Positions 1 through 6,028 of a stretch of 8,041 bases of DNA are shown in pieces. The position numbers and the translations under genes are program-made. The stretch is from positions 1 through 8,041 of the forward strand of contig CAYNQC010000061.1 in NCBI GenBank assembly GCA_964399235.1, read 5' to 3'. Within the stretch, counting starts at the first letter, position 1. Every line of letters starts with the position of its first letter. Source of the stretch: DASPPK01 sp964399235. Its GTDB lineage: Archaea > Thermoproteota > Bathyarchaeia > Bathyarchaeales > Bathycorpusculaceae. The notes beneath the pieces were generated by a model. It had not been told where the DNA came from, did not search any database, and saw only the letters and a program-made list of their open reading frames with translations.

Positions 1-371
1 TCGGAGATCTAAGCAAGCAAATCGGACAGATCCTTGGCATCCACAACTTTTCACCATTACCAGACATCCATCTGCGAAACGGAGACACAATAGAATTTGG
101 AAAAGAAAGCCTAAAAGTAATAGAAACCCCCGGCCACACTAAAGGGGGCATTTGCCTCATAGGAAAAGAAGAAATCTTCACAGGCGACACCCTGTTCATG
201 GGCTCCATAGGCCGAACAGATTTTCCAGAAAGCTCCCAAGAAGAAATGAAGAAGTCACTCGAAAAATTGAAGACCCTGCAGGATTCACTGACGGTTTATC
301 CTGGTCACGGACCTTCAACGAAACTGGGCGACGAAAAAATCTGCAACCCATTTCTCATAGAACTCCTCTGA
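1..371 (+). CDS. Metallo-beta-lactamase-fold hydrolase, glyoxalase II-like (3' part only)
   Basis: This is the C-terminal 122 residues of a + strand protein; the first complete codon is at base 3 and the TGA stop is 369-371. The start and the HxHxDH zinc motif lie to the left of the window. Visible family motifs are ETPGHTKG (third metal-binding His of the fold), FTGDTLF (the Asp that bridges the two metals) and, near the end, VYPGHG (last metal-binding His). The intervening GSIGRTDFP segment is typical of the small glyoxalase II-like (YcbL/GloB-type) hydrolases, which usually act on thioesters such as S-lactoylglutathione analogues; the real substrate cannot be told from this fragment. No residue expected in this half is missing. 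Its 3' end runs 17 bases into the 3' end of cofE on the other strand, so the two genes are convergent rather than in one operon. Family assignment is secure, function is not. Confidence 0.9.
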   Translation, partial: GDLSKQIGQILGIHNFSPLPDIHLRNGDTIEFGKESLKVIETPGHTKGGICLIGKEEIFTGDTLFMGSIGRTDFPESSQEEMKKSLEKLKTLQDSLTVYPGHGPSTKLGDEKICNPFLIELL

Positions 372-1128
372 AAAGATCCTCCCTCTTCGAGATTTTCAAT
401 CCGCTTGCCTCACAATTTTCACAAGGTTCTATCGAACCGCTTAAGCCTCTGATCACAACGACAGGTCTCGCTTCTTTGCCCTGCCCCATCAACAACTCGG
501 CAGCAGCGGCAATTTCGTCCACGACAGCAACATTCTTGACCTTCAAAACCTGACCAAAAAGATCCAAGGTTCCGCGATAGTCTCTAAACGGACTCAAACC
601 CGCTACTCCTATCGCAAAGTTCACTTGACCCCGCCTGAAAGGGCGGCTATACGTATCGCAAAGGATCACCGACACGTTCTTTCCCGTGAGTTTCTCAATT
701 CCACTGCGACATCGTCGCGCCGACCCGTCAGGGTCTTCAGGCAACAAAGCATAATTCCCGCGACCAGCCACATTTGACTTGTCTATTCCTGCGTTGATGC
801 AGATCAACCCTCGCTTGTCTTCGACCAATAATATCTCACGAGAAGCCTTAAGCACCCTCTTCGTTTCCCGCAAAACAAGCTCAACAAACCTAGCATCTTT
901 TCTGGTGACTTTCGAAAGCTCTTTAGCTCTTCTCGACGGAACAATATTCCTTAGCTTAAGCACTCGATTCTCGGATTTCGAAATCACTTTCTCTGCAACG
1001 ACCACCACATCCTTATCCTGCAATTTCAAACCATTCCTTTCAGCAGCCTCGACAATAATCCTCGGAACGTCGTCGCCAGCCTTAACCATCGGAAAATCAT
1101 CCAAAGCAAAAACCATGAAGGACTTCAT
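355..1128 (-). CDS. cofE: Coenzyme F420-0:L-glutamate ligase (F420-0:gamma-glutamyl ligase)
   Basis: CofE adds gamma-linked glutamates to F420-0 with GTP hydrolysis, finishing coenzyme F420, the deazaflavin hydride carrier; it is cytosolic. The 257 residues match the usual archaeal CofE length of about 250. Conserved blocks are VVVVAEKVISKSENRV (about 41-56), NAGIDKSNV followed by LLPEDPDGSARR (112-139), CDTYSRPFRRGQVNFAIGVAG (157-177), DYRGTLDLFG (183-192), VDEIAAAAELLMGQ (203-216) and the final EDLFRG. Acidic residues D116, D158 and E205 fall in the blocks that carry the family's metal and GTP ligands. The frame is open up to an ATG at 1221, but family homology begins at the Met at 1128, which has GGAGAG at 1137-1142; the 31 residues before it look like translated leader. 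A Met four residues further on is also possible. An unusual CENC (CxxC) lies near the C-terminus. There is no FMN-binding fusion of the FbiB kind. Confidence 0.95.
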   Translation of the reverse strand: MKSFMVFALDDFPMVKAGDDVPRIIVEAAERNGLKLQDKDVVVVAEKVISKSENRVLKLRNIVPSRRAKELSKVTRKDARFVELVLRETKRVLKASREILLVEDKRGLICINAGIDKSNVAGRGNYALLPEDPDGSARRCRSGIEKLTGKNVSVILCDTYSRPFRRGQVNFAIGVAGLSPFRDYRGTLDLFGQVLKVKNVAVVDEIAAAAELLMGQGKEARPVVVIRGLSGSIEPCENCEASGLKISKREDLFRGVL

Positions 1129-1136
1129 GATGAGCA

Positions 1137-1142
1137 CTCTCC
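1137..1142 (-). promoter_or_regulatory. Ribosome binding site of cofE
   Basis: The minus strand reads GTGGAGAGTGCTCATC and then ATG. GGAGAG lies 8 bases before the ATG at 1128. It supports 1128 as the start over the upstream in-frame ATG at 1221. Confidence 0.55.
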
Positions 1143-1169
1143 ACACTGCTAGTTTCTTAGTGTACATCG

Positions 1170-1180
1170 TTAAATCCCTT
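1170..1180 (-). promoter_or_regulatory. Candidate archaeal promoter for cofE (BRE/TATA-like)
   Basis: On the minus strand the bases read AAGGGATTTAA. The ATTTAA part would act as a TATA-like element with a purine-rich BRE in front of it. With the normal spacing of about 26 bases, transcription would start near 1146, giving a leader of about 18 bases that just contains the ribosome binding site. The AT-rich block at 1233-1242, read as ATTTAATAAA on this strand, is an alternative that would give a longer leader. This rests on pattern and spacing only. Confidence 0.3.
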
Positions 1181-1232
1181 GCCCGTCCGCAATAGGACAT
1201 CTGTATTGTTGTTGAGCGCATATACGGGAATG

Positions 1233-1242
1233 TTTATTAAAT
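1233..1242 (+). promoter_or_regulatory. Candidate TATA box for the surface-protein gene
   Basis: TTTATTAAAT is the only strongly AT-rich block between cofE and the ATG at 1384. As a TATA box on the + strand it would place the transcription start near 1265-1270 and give a leader of about 115 bases that includes both inverted repeats. It reads almost as well on the minus strand, so its direction is uncertain. Confidence 0.35.
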
Positions 1243-1271
1243 CTTGCGATATTAGACAACGAGGCGACCTG

Positions 1272-1285
1272 GTTTCAGAAGAAAC
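1272..1285 (+). repeat. Inverted repeat GTTTC-AGAA-GAAAC
   Basis: Perfect 5-base arms surround a 4-base loop. It lies just after the predicted transcription start of the surface-protein gene, so it could be a small leader hairpin or a protein-binding site. An arm of this length can occur by chance. Confidence 0.4.
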
Positions 1286-1296
1286 TGTTCTACGAG

Positions 1297-1314
1297 TCAG
1301 AACATTGATTCTGA
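1297..1314 (+). repeat. Inverted repeat TCAGAA-CATTGA-TTCTGA
   Basis: Perfect 6-base arms surround a 6-base spacer in the same leader. The right arm, TTCTGA, can also pair, with one G-U pair, with TCAGAG at 1366-1371, which overlaps the ribosome binding site of the downstream gene. Confidence 0.4.
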
Positions 1315-1367
1315 ATTCATAACGCTTAAGCTCGTTCTGGCCAGAGACATACGTCAAACCAGACTTC

Positions 1368-1373
1368 AGAGGA
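1368..1373 (+). promoter_or_regulatory. Ribosome binding site of the surface-protein gene
   Basis: AGAGGA is followed by 10 bases and then the ATG at 1384. It supports this start, which also opens a good signal peptide. Confidence 0.55.
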
Positions 1374-1383
1374 ATGCTTCAAA

Positions 1384-4332
1384 ATGAAAAGACAAATCAA
1401 TTTACTAATCATCTTATCAACCATACTGTTCAGTTCCTTCAGCATATTATACAGAACCATGCCAGCTGCCCATGCGACTTATGTTGAAGGAGTCATCACC
1501 AAGGACACCATATGGACTTTGGTTGACAGCCCATTCATACTCTCAAACAACGTCACAGTCAACCCCGGTGTGACTTTGACCATAGAGCCTGGCGTGCAAG
1601 TCAGATTCGGAGGAGAATTCTCGCTCAATGTCGACGGAAGCATCGTCGCAGAAGGAACGGAAGAAAAGAAAATCCTCTTCACGACCAATGACCCGACGCA
1701 AGAGATTCTTTGGCAGACAATATCAATCAGTGGGAACCAGCCCTCATCGCTCATCAACTGCATCATAGAACGTGGAACAAACGGAACCACAGTGGAAGGC
1801 GGCCTGCTCAACGTTGAAAAGACTATTGTCAGATCCAACCTTCAAAACGGAATCGCTGTCAACAGTGGCACCCTCACGATGCAAAACAGCGAAATAGTCA
1901 ACAACAACGAAACGGCCATCAACATAGGCGGCGGAAACCAAGTCAACATTCACAACAACAGGATAGAGTCAAACGGAAACGGCATAATTTTGACAGGCCA
2001 GCTGTCTGGAACAATATCAATAATTCAGAACCAAATATCCCACAACAGTGGAAACGGAATAGCTCTAGAAGCCGAATTCTTTTTAAACACCGCAATAGCC
2101 GAGAACACTATAAACGGAAACGGATATGGCTTCCTCGTAGCCGCAAACACGAGCACATACATAGGCCGCAACTATGTCTCAAACAACACTGTTGGCTTTT
2201 ACTACGCCACAGGAAACTTCCATCGGGTCCAATTCAACGACATTTATGAAAATGGCATCGGCATGGATCTTGACTCCGCTTCAACAGTCTTCGTCGACGC
2301 AACACGCAATTATTGGGGCGCTAACACGGGACCCGAACACGATTCCATAAACCCATATGGAAAAGGCAATTCCGTGGAAGGAAATGGAGTAAGCATTGAT
2401 TTCTTGCCTTTTCTCACCCATCCATTTACGTATAACAATGCACCTCCCACGGCAGTCCTATGGACAGACAAGACGTTAGTGGCGCCAAATCAGCCTGTCA
2501 CATACATAGGAACAGACTCCCAAGATGATGGAAGCATCTTTCAATACCTCTTCGACTTCAATGACACAGCAAGCAGCGGCTGGACCACCTTAACACTCTT
2601 CAACCACAGCTATTCCTCAACAGGCACCTACACAGCCAGTCTGACAGTAGAGGATGATTTCGGAATTTCAAGCATTCCTACATTCACCACTATAAACGTC
2701 GCAAACCTTACACCACTTCAAGCATCAGCTTCCTTAAGCAACACAAGCATCCCATACAACGGTGAAACGTTTGTCACAGTTTACGCATCAACCGGCGCAG
2801 GTGCAGCTGCAGGCGCAAACGTCGCACTGTTTTCGGTGAAAGGCGGCAGTTTCGAACCTCAATCCGGCGTGACAGATGCCAACGGCTACTTCACAGCAAA
2901 GTTCACAGCACCAAACGTTACGGAAACGACAGACGTTAGAATCATAGCCAGAGCATCAATGGACGGATACGCTGACGGTTCAGACTACAAATACGTCCGA
3001 GTCCTCTCACCGCTGAAAATTCATATAACCCCTGCAAAAGACAACGTGAAATCGGAAGAAGCGATACGTTTCGACGTTCTCGTCACTGACTATTTTGATC
3101 AACCAATAGCTGGAGCAAATTTGACTCTCGCTTGCAGCAACGGAACCTTGTCAGATGTGACAGGGATCACAGACACGTATGGAAAGGCGGTTTTCAATTT
3201 CACAGCTCCTCGGACTCTAGACTTCGTAAATGCCACATTGAAGATAGGAGCCACCAAAGAGGACTTTGCCGATAGTGAACAAGAAGCGTACATAACGGTC
3301 GAAGCGAAGAGACTTGACGTAGAAGTAGCGGCTATTCCCAGCGAACTGGTTTCTGGAGAGACAACCACTATAACAGCCTATGTGACAATGGATTCAGTCC
3401 CGGTTCCGAACGCCACAGTAACCGTGTCTTCAGACGGAAATGGAAACTTTTCCACGACAGTAACTGAGACAGATCTTGCTGGAATTTCCAGATTCGCCTT
3501 TACGGCGCCACTCGTCTCATCTGCCGAAGGGATCAACCTGACAATCACTGCTATGGCAGGGAGAGATGGATACGTAGATGCCCAGAACACGTTGGTAGTG
3601 CCAGTGAAACCGAAAGAAATGTCTGTCAACATCGTCCCGTCTACATACGGCACATATTCGGGAGCGCAAGTAAATGTCACGATTCAAACAACCTACAACC
3701 GTACAGCGGTTGCGGGCGTAAACATCACTGTAGCAACGACAAATGGAACCTTCACCGTAACCGATGGAACAACTGATCAATATGGAAATGCAACATTCAC
3801 CTTCGAAGCTCCTCAAGTGAGCGACCACCTCAACATCACTCTTTCAGTGACCACTACCAAAGAGGGGTATCTCGAAACAACAAATCAACTCGACATCCTA
3901 GTGAGCCCCAGGACTTTTGTGTTTCAAGTGTCGCCCTCAACGGTCAAGGCAGGACAGGATGAAGTGCTCACTTTCCACGTTACATGCAAAGAAGACGGAT
4001 CTTACGCAGATGCAGCGCTCGTATCATTATTCTACGGAGACGAGCAGATATTCACAAACATTACCGACGTCAGCGGAACGTGCACATTCATTGTCAACGT
4101 GCCGTCAATGCCGGATAACACTTGGAATATCACCCTGACCGCTAACAGAATTGGATTCCAAGAGAGAACGGTGACCATGACGTTGAATGTTCTTCCGGCC
4201 GAAGGAGGCTTGTCATGGTTGACTATTCTCATGATTGCCATTCCAATAGCTATAGTGGTCATAGTGGTTGTTCTGATCAAGATGAAGTTGATCGTTGTGT
4301 CTTCGAAGGAAGAGGAAACCACCCCAGAGTAA
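1384..4332 (+). CDS. Large cell-surface protein: beta-helix, PKD and five Ig-like repeats, C-terminally membrane-anchored
   Basis: A 982-residue protein that should be exported and held on the outer face of the membrane. Residues 1-31 form a Sec-type signal peptide (KR, hydrophobic core, PAAHA before TY). Residues 33-347 are a right-handed parallel beta-helix of NosD/PbH1 type, with N-G-I/F rungs every 22-25 residues and a closing NYWG...GP block (309-317). Residues 353-439 form a PKD domain (DGSIFQYLFDFND, HSYSSTGTYTASLTVEDD). Five Ig-like repeats follow at about 446-541, 543-640, 643-741, 745-840 and 843-937. Residues 944-965 are a membrane helix, followed by lysines and an acidic tail that should stay in the cytosol. 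I count about 25 N-x-S/T sequons, mostly after residue 390, which suggests a heavily glycosylated stalk. No catalytic site is recognised. Adhesion, surface-layer or polysaccharide-binding roles are possible; the beta-helix could also be a lyase-like domain. Confidence 0.9.
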   Translation: MKRQINLLIILSTILFSSFSILYRTMPAAHATYVEGVITKDTIWTLVDSPFILSNNVTVNPGVTLTIEPGVQVRFGGEFSLNVDGSIVAEGTEEKKILFTTNDPTQEILWQTISISGNQPSSLINCIIERGTNGTTVEGGLLNVEKTIVRSNLQNGIAVNSGTLTMQNSEIVNNNETAINIGGGNQVNIHNNRIESNGNGIILTGQLSGTISIIQNQISHNSGNGIALEAEFFLNTAIAENTINGNGYGFLVAANTSTYIGRNYVSNNTVGFYYATGNFHRVQFNDIYENGIGMDLDSASTVFVDATRNYWGANTGPEHDSINPYGKGNSVEGNGVSIDFLPFLTHPFTYNNAPPTAVLWTDKTLVAPNQPVTYIGTDSQDDGSIFQYLFDFNDTASSGWTTLTLFNHSYSSTGTYTASLTVEDDFGISSIPTFTTINVANLTPLQASASLSNTSIPYNGETFVTVYASTGAGAAAGANVALFSVKGGSFEPQSGVTDANGYFTAKFTAPNVTETTDVRIIARASMDGYADGSDYKYVRVLSPLKIHITPAKDNVKSEEAIRFDVLVTDYFDQPIAGANLTLACSNGTLSDVTGITDTYGKAVFNFTAPRTLDFVNATLKIGATKEDFADSEQEAYITVEAKRLDVEVAAIPSELVSGETTTITAYVTMDSVPVPNATVTVSSDGNGNFSTTVTETDLAGISRFAFTAPLVSSAEGINLTITAMAGRDGYVDAQNTLVVPVKPKEMSVNIVPSTYGTYSGAQVNVTIQTTYNRTAVAGVNITVATTNGTFTVTDGTTDQYGNATFTFEAPQVSDHLNITLSVTTTKEGYLETTNQLDILVSPRTFVFQVSPSTVKAGQDEVLTFHVTCKEDGSYADAALVSLFYGDEQIFTNITDVSGTCTFIVNVPSMPDNTWNITLTANRIGFQERTVTMTLNVLPAEGGLSWLTILMIAIPIAIVVIVVVLIKMKLIVVSSKEEETTPE
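1480..2424 (+). other. Beta-helix (NosD/PbH1-type) region of the surface protein
   Basis: Residues 33-347. Similar rungs recur: QNGIAV, ETAINI, GNGIIL, GNGIAL, GYGFLV, TVGFYY and GIGMDL, with step sizes of 22, 22, 25, 24, 22 and 22 residues. Asn-rich turns alternate with short hydrophobic strands, the hallmark of a parallel beta-helix. It ends with NYWGANTGP and a VSIDFLPFL strand, as is common in NosD-like archaeal surface proteins. Confidence 0.85.
2440..2700 (+). other. PKD domain of the surface protein
   Basis: Residues 353-439. The proline-led start APPTAVL, the central DDGSIFQYLFDFND and the HSYSSTGTYTASLTVEDD segment match the PKD fold, an extracellular Ig-like module common in archaeal surface proteins. 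Confidence 0.85.
2719..4194 (+). repeat. Five tandem Ig-like (invasin/Big_1-like) protein repeats
   Basis: Residues 446-937. Each unit of about 99 residues carries a T-D-x-x-G-x-x-x-F-x-x-x-x-P block. The closing prolines are at 510, 609, 709, 810 and 907, a spacing of 99, 100, 101 and 97. Each also has a later K/R/M-D/E-G-Y-like block (MDGY, KEDF, RDGY, KEGY, RIGF). The units are diverged in sequence, so they look like an old duplication and not a recent DNA repeat. The last unit is the least typical and alone has two cysteines. Confidence 0.8.
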
Positions 4333-4333
4333 G

Positions 4334-4345
4334 GTCTCGTGAGAC
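4334..4345. repeat. Inverted repeat GTCTC-GT-GAGAC
   Basis: Perfect 5-base arms surround a 2-base spacer, starting one base after the surface-protein stop and ending directly before the TATA-like box of the secretion operon. The loop is too short for a stable hairpin, so a protein-binding site is the better reading. Confidence 0.45.
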
Positions 4346-4358
4346 ATAATATTTAATA
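4346..4358 (+). promoter_or_regulatory. Candidate TATA box of the secretion/pilus operon
   Basis: ATAATATTTAATA is the most AT-rich run in the 67-base gap before the ATPase gene. Normal archaeal spacing would put the transcription start near 4379, giving a leader of about 20 bases ahead of the ATG at 4400. This allows the operon to be transcribed apart from the surface-protein gene. Confidence 0.5.
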
Positions 4359-4359
4359 G

Positions 4360-4379
4360 ACTGTTAGTACATCAACAGT
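4360..4379 (+). repeat. Inverted repeat ACTGTT-8 bases-AACAGT
   Basis: Perfect 6-base arms lie between the TATA-like box and the predicted transcription start. An operator at this position would block initiation, but no regulator is known. Confidence 0.4.
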
Positions 4380-4387
4380 AATGGAAC

Positions 4388-4392
4388 AGGAG
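4388..4392 (+). promoter_or_regulatory. Ribosome binding site of the ATPase gene
   Basis: AGGAG sits 7 bases before the ATG at 4400. It decides against the out-of-frame ATG at 4381, which has no such site. Confidence 0.7.
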
Positions 4393-4399
4393 AACTACA

Positions 4400-6028
4400 A
4401 TGACACAGTTGAGACTCAAAGGAAAACTTGCAAAACTGAAAACGGTACAGATAAGACTCAACTTCGGAAAGAAAGTACAACAAGAAGTTCCGCCTCCTCC
4501 TCCAAGACCTCTACCCCGAGGATTCAAAGTCGTCGAGAAATACCCATTGTACGAACCGTTCGCCCACGTGGCCATCGCCCAAAACCCAAAAACAGGCGAA
4601 CACAAGTACATCTTAGATGAACTGCAGCTTGATCCTCTCGAGAGAAGCGTATACCACAGAATTCTGGAGATATTACTGGCCGAGATAGAATCTCCCAAAG
4701 AGGAAATCCTCGACCCAAGGAGATTCTTTGCCGACGAAGCAAAGAAAATCGTCGACAAATACCGAATAAGCCTCGGCTGGCTGCCAGACGTCTCTTGGTA
4801 CAAGATTCTTTACCACGCAGAAAGAGACCTAGTAGGGTTCGGTCAAATCGACCCCTTTATGCGAGATCAAAACATCGAAGATATTTCTTGTGACGGCGTA
4901 ACCAGACCCGTCTACATATGGCACAGAAACTACGAAAGCATAGAAACAAACATAGAATTCGGGACAGACGAGGAGCTTGACAACATGGTCGTCAAGCTTG
5001 TCCATATGGCAGGAAAGCACGTGAGCTCAGCCTTCCCGATCGTCGACGCCTCGTTGCCCGGAAAACACAGGCTCGCCGTTTGTTACAGACGCGAAGTTAC
5101 TCCCTTCGGAACAGCCTTCACAATCAGAAAATTCCGAGAAGACCCCTACTCAATAGTTGACTTGATTAACATTGGAACCTTCTCCGAAGAAATGGCAGCT
5201 TATTTCTGGCAATGTCTAGAGCATAGAGCATCGATAATGGTTCTAGGTGGAACGGCTGCAGGAAAAACAACGGCACTAAACGCGCTTGCATGCCTGATCA
5301 AACCTGGAAGCAAAATCATCACTATCGAAGAAACGGCAGAACTTAACCTGCCCCATGACAACTGGGTTTCACTGATCGCCAGACAAAGTTACGGTTTGGG
5401 CGGAGACAGCACAGGCGAAGTAGCGCTGTTCGATCTAGTGAAAACTTCAATGAGACACCGTCCCGACGTACTCATAGTGGGTGAGGTGAGGGGTCAAGAA
5501 GCATACGTGCTGTTCCAAGCGCTGGCCACAGGCCACGGAGGAATGTGCACGATGCACGCCGAAAACTTAGGTTCAGCGATAAAACGTCTCACTCAGAAAC
5601 CAATGGACATCTCGCCGGCATATATACCGTTGATGAACGTAGTCCTTTCGATTCAAAGGGTACACCTTACCAAGAACAATGAGAGAAGATCCTTCAGACG
5701 AGTCATGAACGTTAACGAAATCGCTGACTATGAAGATTACAGAAACGTTTTCAAATGGAACCCAGGCAAGGACGAATATCTTCAGACCTTCGACAAAAGC
5801 GTCCTGCTTTCAGAGATCTCCGAACGCTCAGGAACCGGCAAGAAAGACTTGATCGCGGAAATCGAGAGGCGAAGGACCGTACTCCATTGGATGCGAGAAC
5901 ACAATATAAGAAGCTACAAGGACGTAGCCGCGATAATTGCAGAATACTTCTCAAGACCAAAGCAGATCTACGACAAGATTCTCTCAGGAGAGGAGGTCAA
6001 ACCCGTTGCCTTTACTAGAGACTCTTGA
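4400..6028 (+). CDS. Type II/IV secretion system ATPase, archaeal pilus/archaellum motor type (FlaI/GspE/TadA superfamily)
   Basis: A cytosolic hexameric motor ATPase expected to drive assembly of a type IV pilus-like filament or pseudopilus by acting on the membrane protein encoded next. At 542 residues it has the usual FlaI-family size. A basic leader (1-25) leads to a proline-rich linker (31-39) and the YPLYEPFAHVAI entry typical of archaeal members. The core shows Walker A GGTAAGKTT (283-291), the Asp box ITIEETAEL (307-315), Walker B with catalytic Glu in VLIVGEVRG (E362) and the His box TGHGGMCTMHAE (377-388). The C-terminal 80 residues form the charged helical tail common in archaeal homologues. 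All key residues are present, so it should be active. The absence of FlaH or archaellin genes nearby argues for a pilus or secretion role over a true archaellum, though the window is short. Its last 23 bases overlap the next gene, so the two are very likely co-translated. Confidence 0.93.
   Translation: MTQLRLKGKLAKLKTVQIRLNFGKKVQQEVPPPPPRPLPRGFKVVEKYPLYEPFAHVAIAQNPKTGEHKYILDELQLDPLERSVYHRILEILLAEIESPKEEILDPRRFFADEAKKIVDKYRISLGWLPDVSWYKILYHAERDLVGFGQIDPFMRDQNIEDISCDGVTRPVYIWHRNYESIETNIEFGTDEELDNMVVKLVHMAGKHVSSAFPIVDASLPGKHRLAVCYRREVTPFGTAFTIRKFREDPYSIVDLINIGTFSEEMAAYFWQCLEHRASIMVLGGTAAGKTTALNALACLIKPGSKIITIEETAELNLPHDNWVSLIARQSYGLGGDSTGEVALFDLVKTSMRHRPDVLIVGEVRGQEAYVLFQALATGHGGMCTMHAENLGSAIKRLTQKPMDISPAYIPLMNVVLSIQRVHLTKNNERRSFRRVMNVNEIADYEDYRNVFKWNPGKDEYLQTFDKSVLLSEISERSGTGKKDLIAEIERRRTVLHWMREHNIRSYKDVAAIIAEYFSRPKQIYDKILSGEEVKPVAFTRDS
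5991..5997 (+). promoter_or_regulatory. Strong ribosome binding site setting a TTG start
   Basis: AGGAGGT lies inside the end of the ATPase gene, 8 bases before the TTG at 6006. It is almost a full complement of the archaeal 16S rRNA 3' end. The in-frame ATG at 5937 has no comparable site and would add 23 polar residues read from ATPase coding sequence. Confidence 0.75.

Larger units (their letters stand above)
1129..1383. other. Divergent intergenic region between cofE and the surface-protein gene
   Basis: About 255 bases lie between two divergent starts. No convincing gene is seen: the minus-strand open frame at 1157-1357 has no recognisable family and no good start context. The region holds one clearly AT-rich block (1233-1242), a second TATA-like site for cofE (1170-1175), and two perfect short inverted repeats (1272-1285 and 1297-1314) on the surface-protein side. 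No tRNA-like fold was seen. Confidence 0.7.

Noticed and set aside
779..1195. 138-codon plus-strand frame opposite cofE
   Set aside because: Antisense to a well-conserved gene; its Ser/Thr-rich translation is what the complement of cofE would give.
1129..1221. Longer cofE reading from an ATG at 1221
   Set aside because: The 31 extra residues have no CofE similarity. The Met at 1128 starts at the family's usual N-terminus and has its own GGAGAG site.
1157..1357. 66-codon minus-strand open frame in the intergenic region
   Set aside because: No recognisable domain, no convincing ribosome binding site, and it overlaps promoter-like sequence and leader repeats.
1479..1838. Minus-strand frames inside the surface-protein gene (also near 1744-1953, 3099-3368, 3378-3828 and 4032-4322)
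   Set aside because: The sense strand has clear signal peptide, domain and repeat structure throughout; the antisense frames have no family features.
4334..4345. Reading GTCTC-GT-GAGAC as a terminator of the surface-protein gene
   Set aside because: A 2-base loop cannot form a stable hairpin, and no T-run follows on the + strand.
4381..4620. ATG at 4381 as start of a separate small gene
   Set aside because: It is out of frame with the ATPase, lacks a ribosome binding site, and encodes a low-complexity shifted reading of the ATPase N-terminus.
5937..6005. N-terminal extension of the platform protein from ATG 5937
   Set aside because: It overlaps the ATPase by 92 bases, is polar and read out of frame from ATPase coding sequence, and has no good ribosome binding site, while TTG 6006 has an excellent one.
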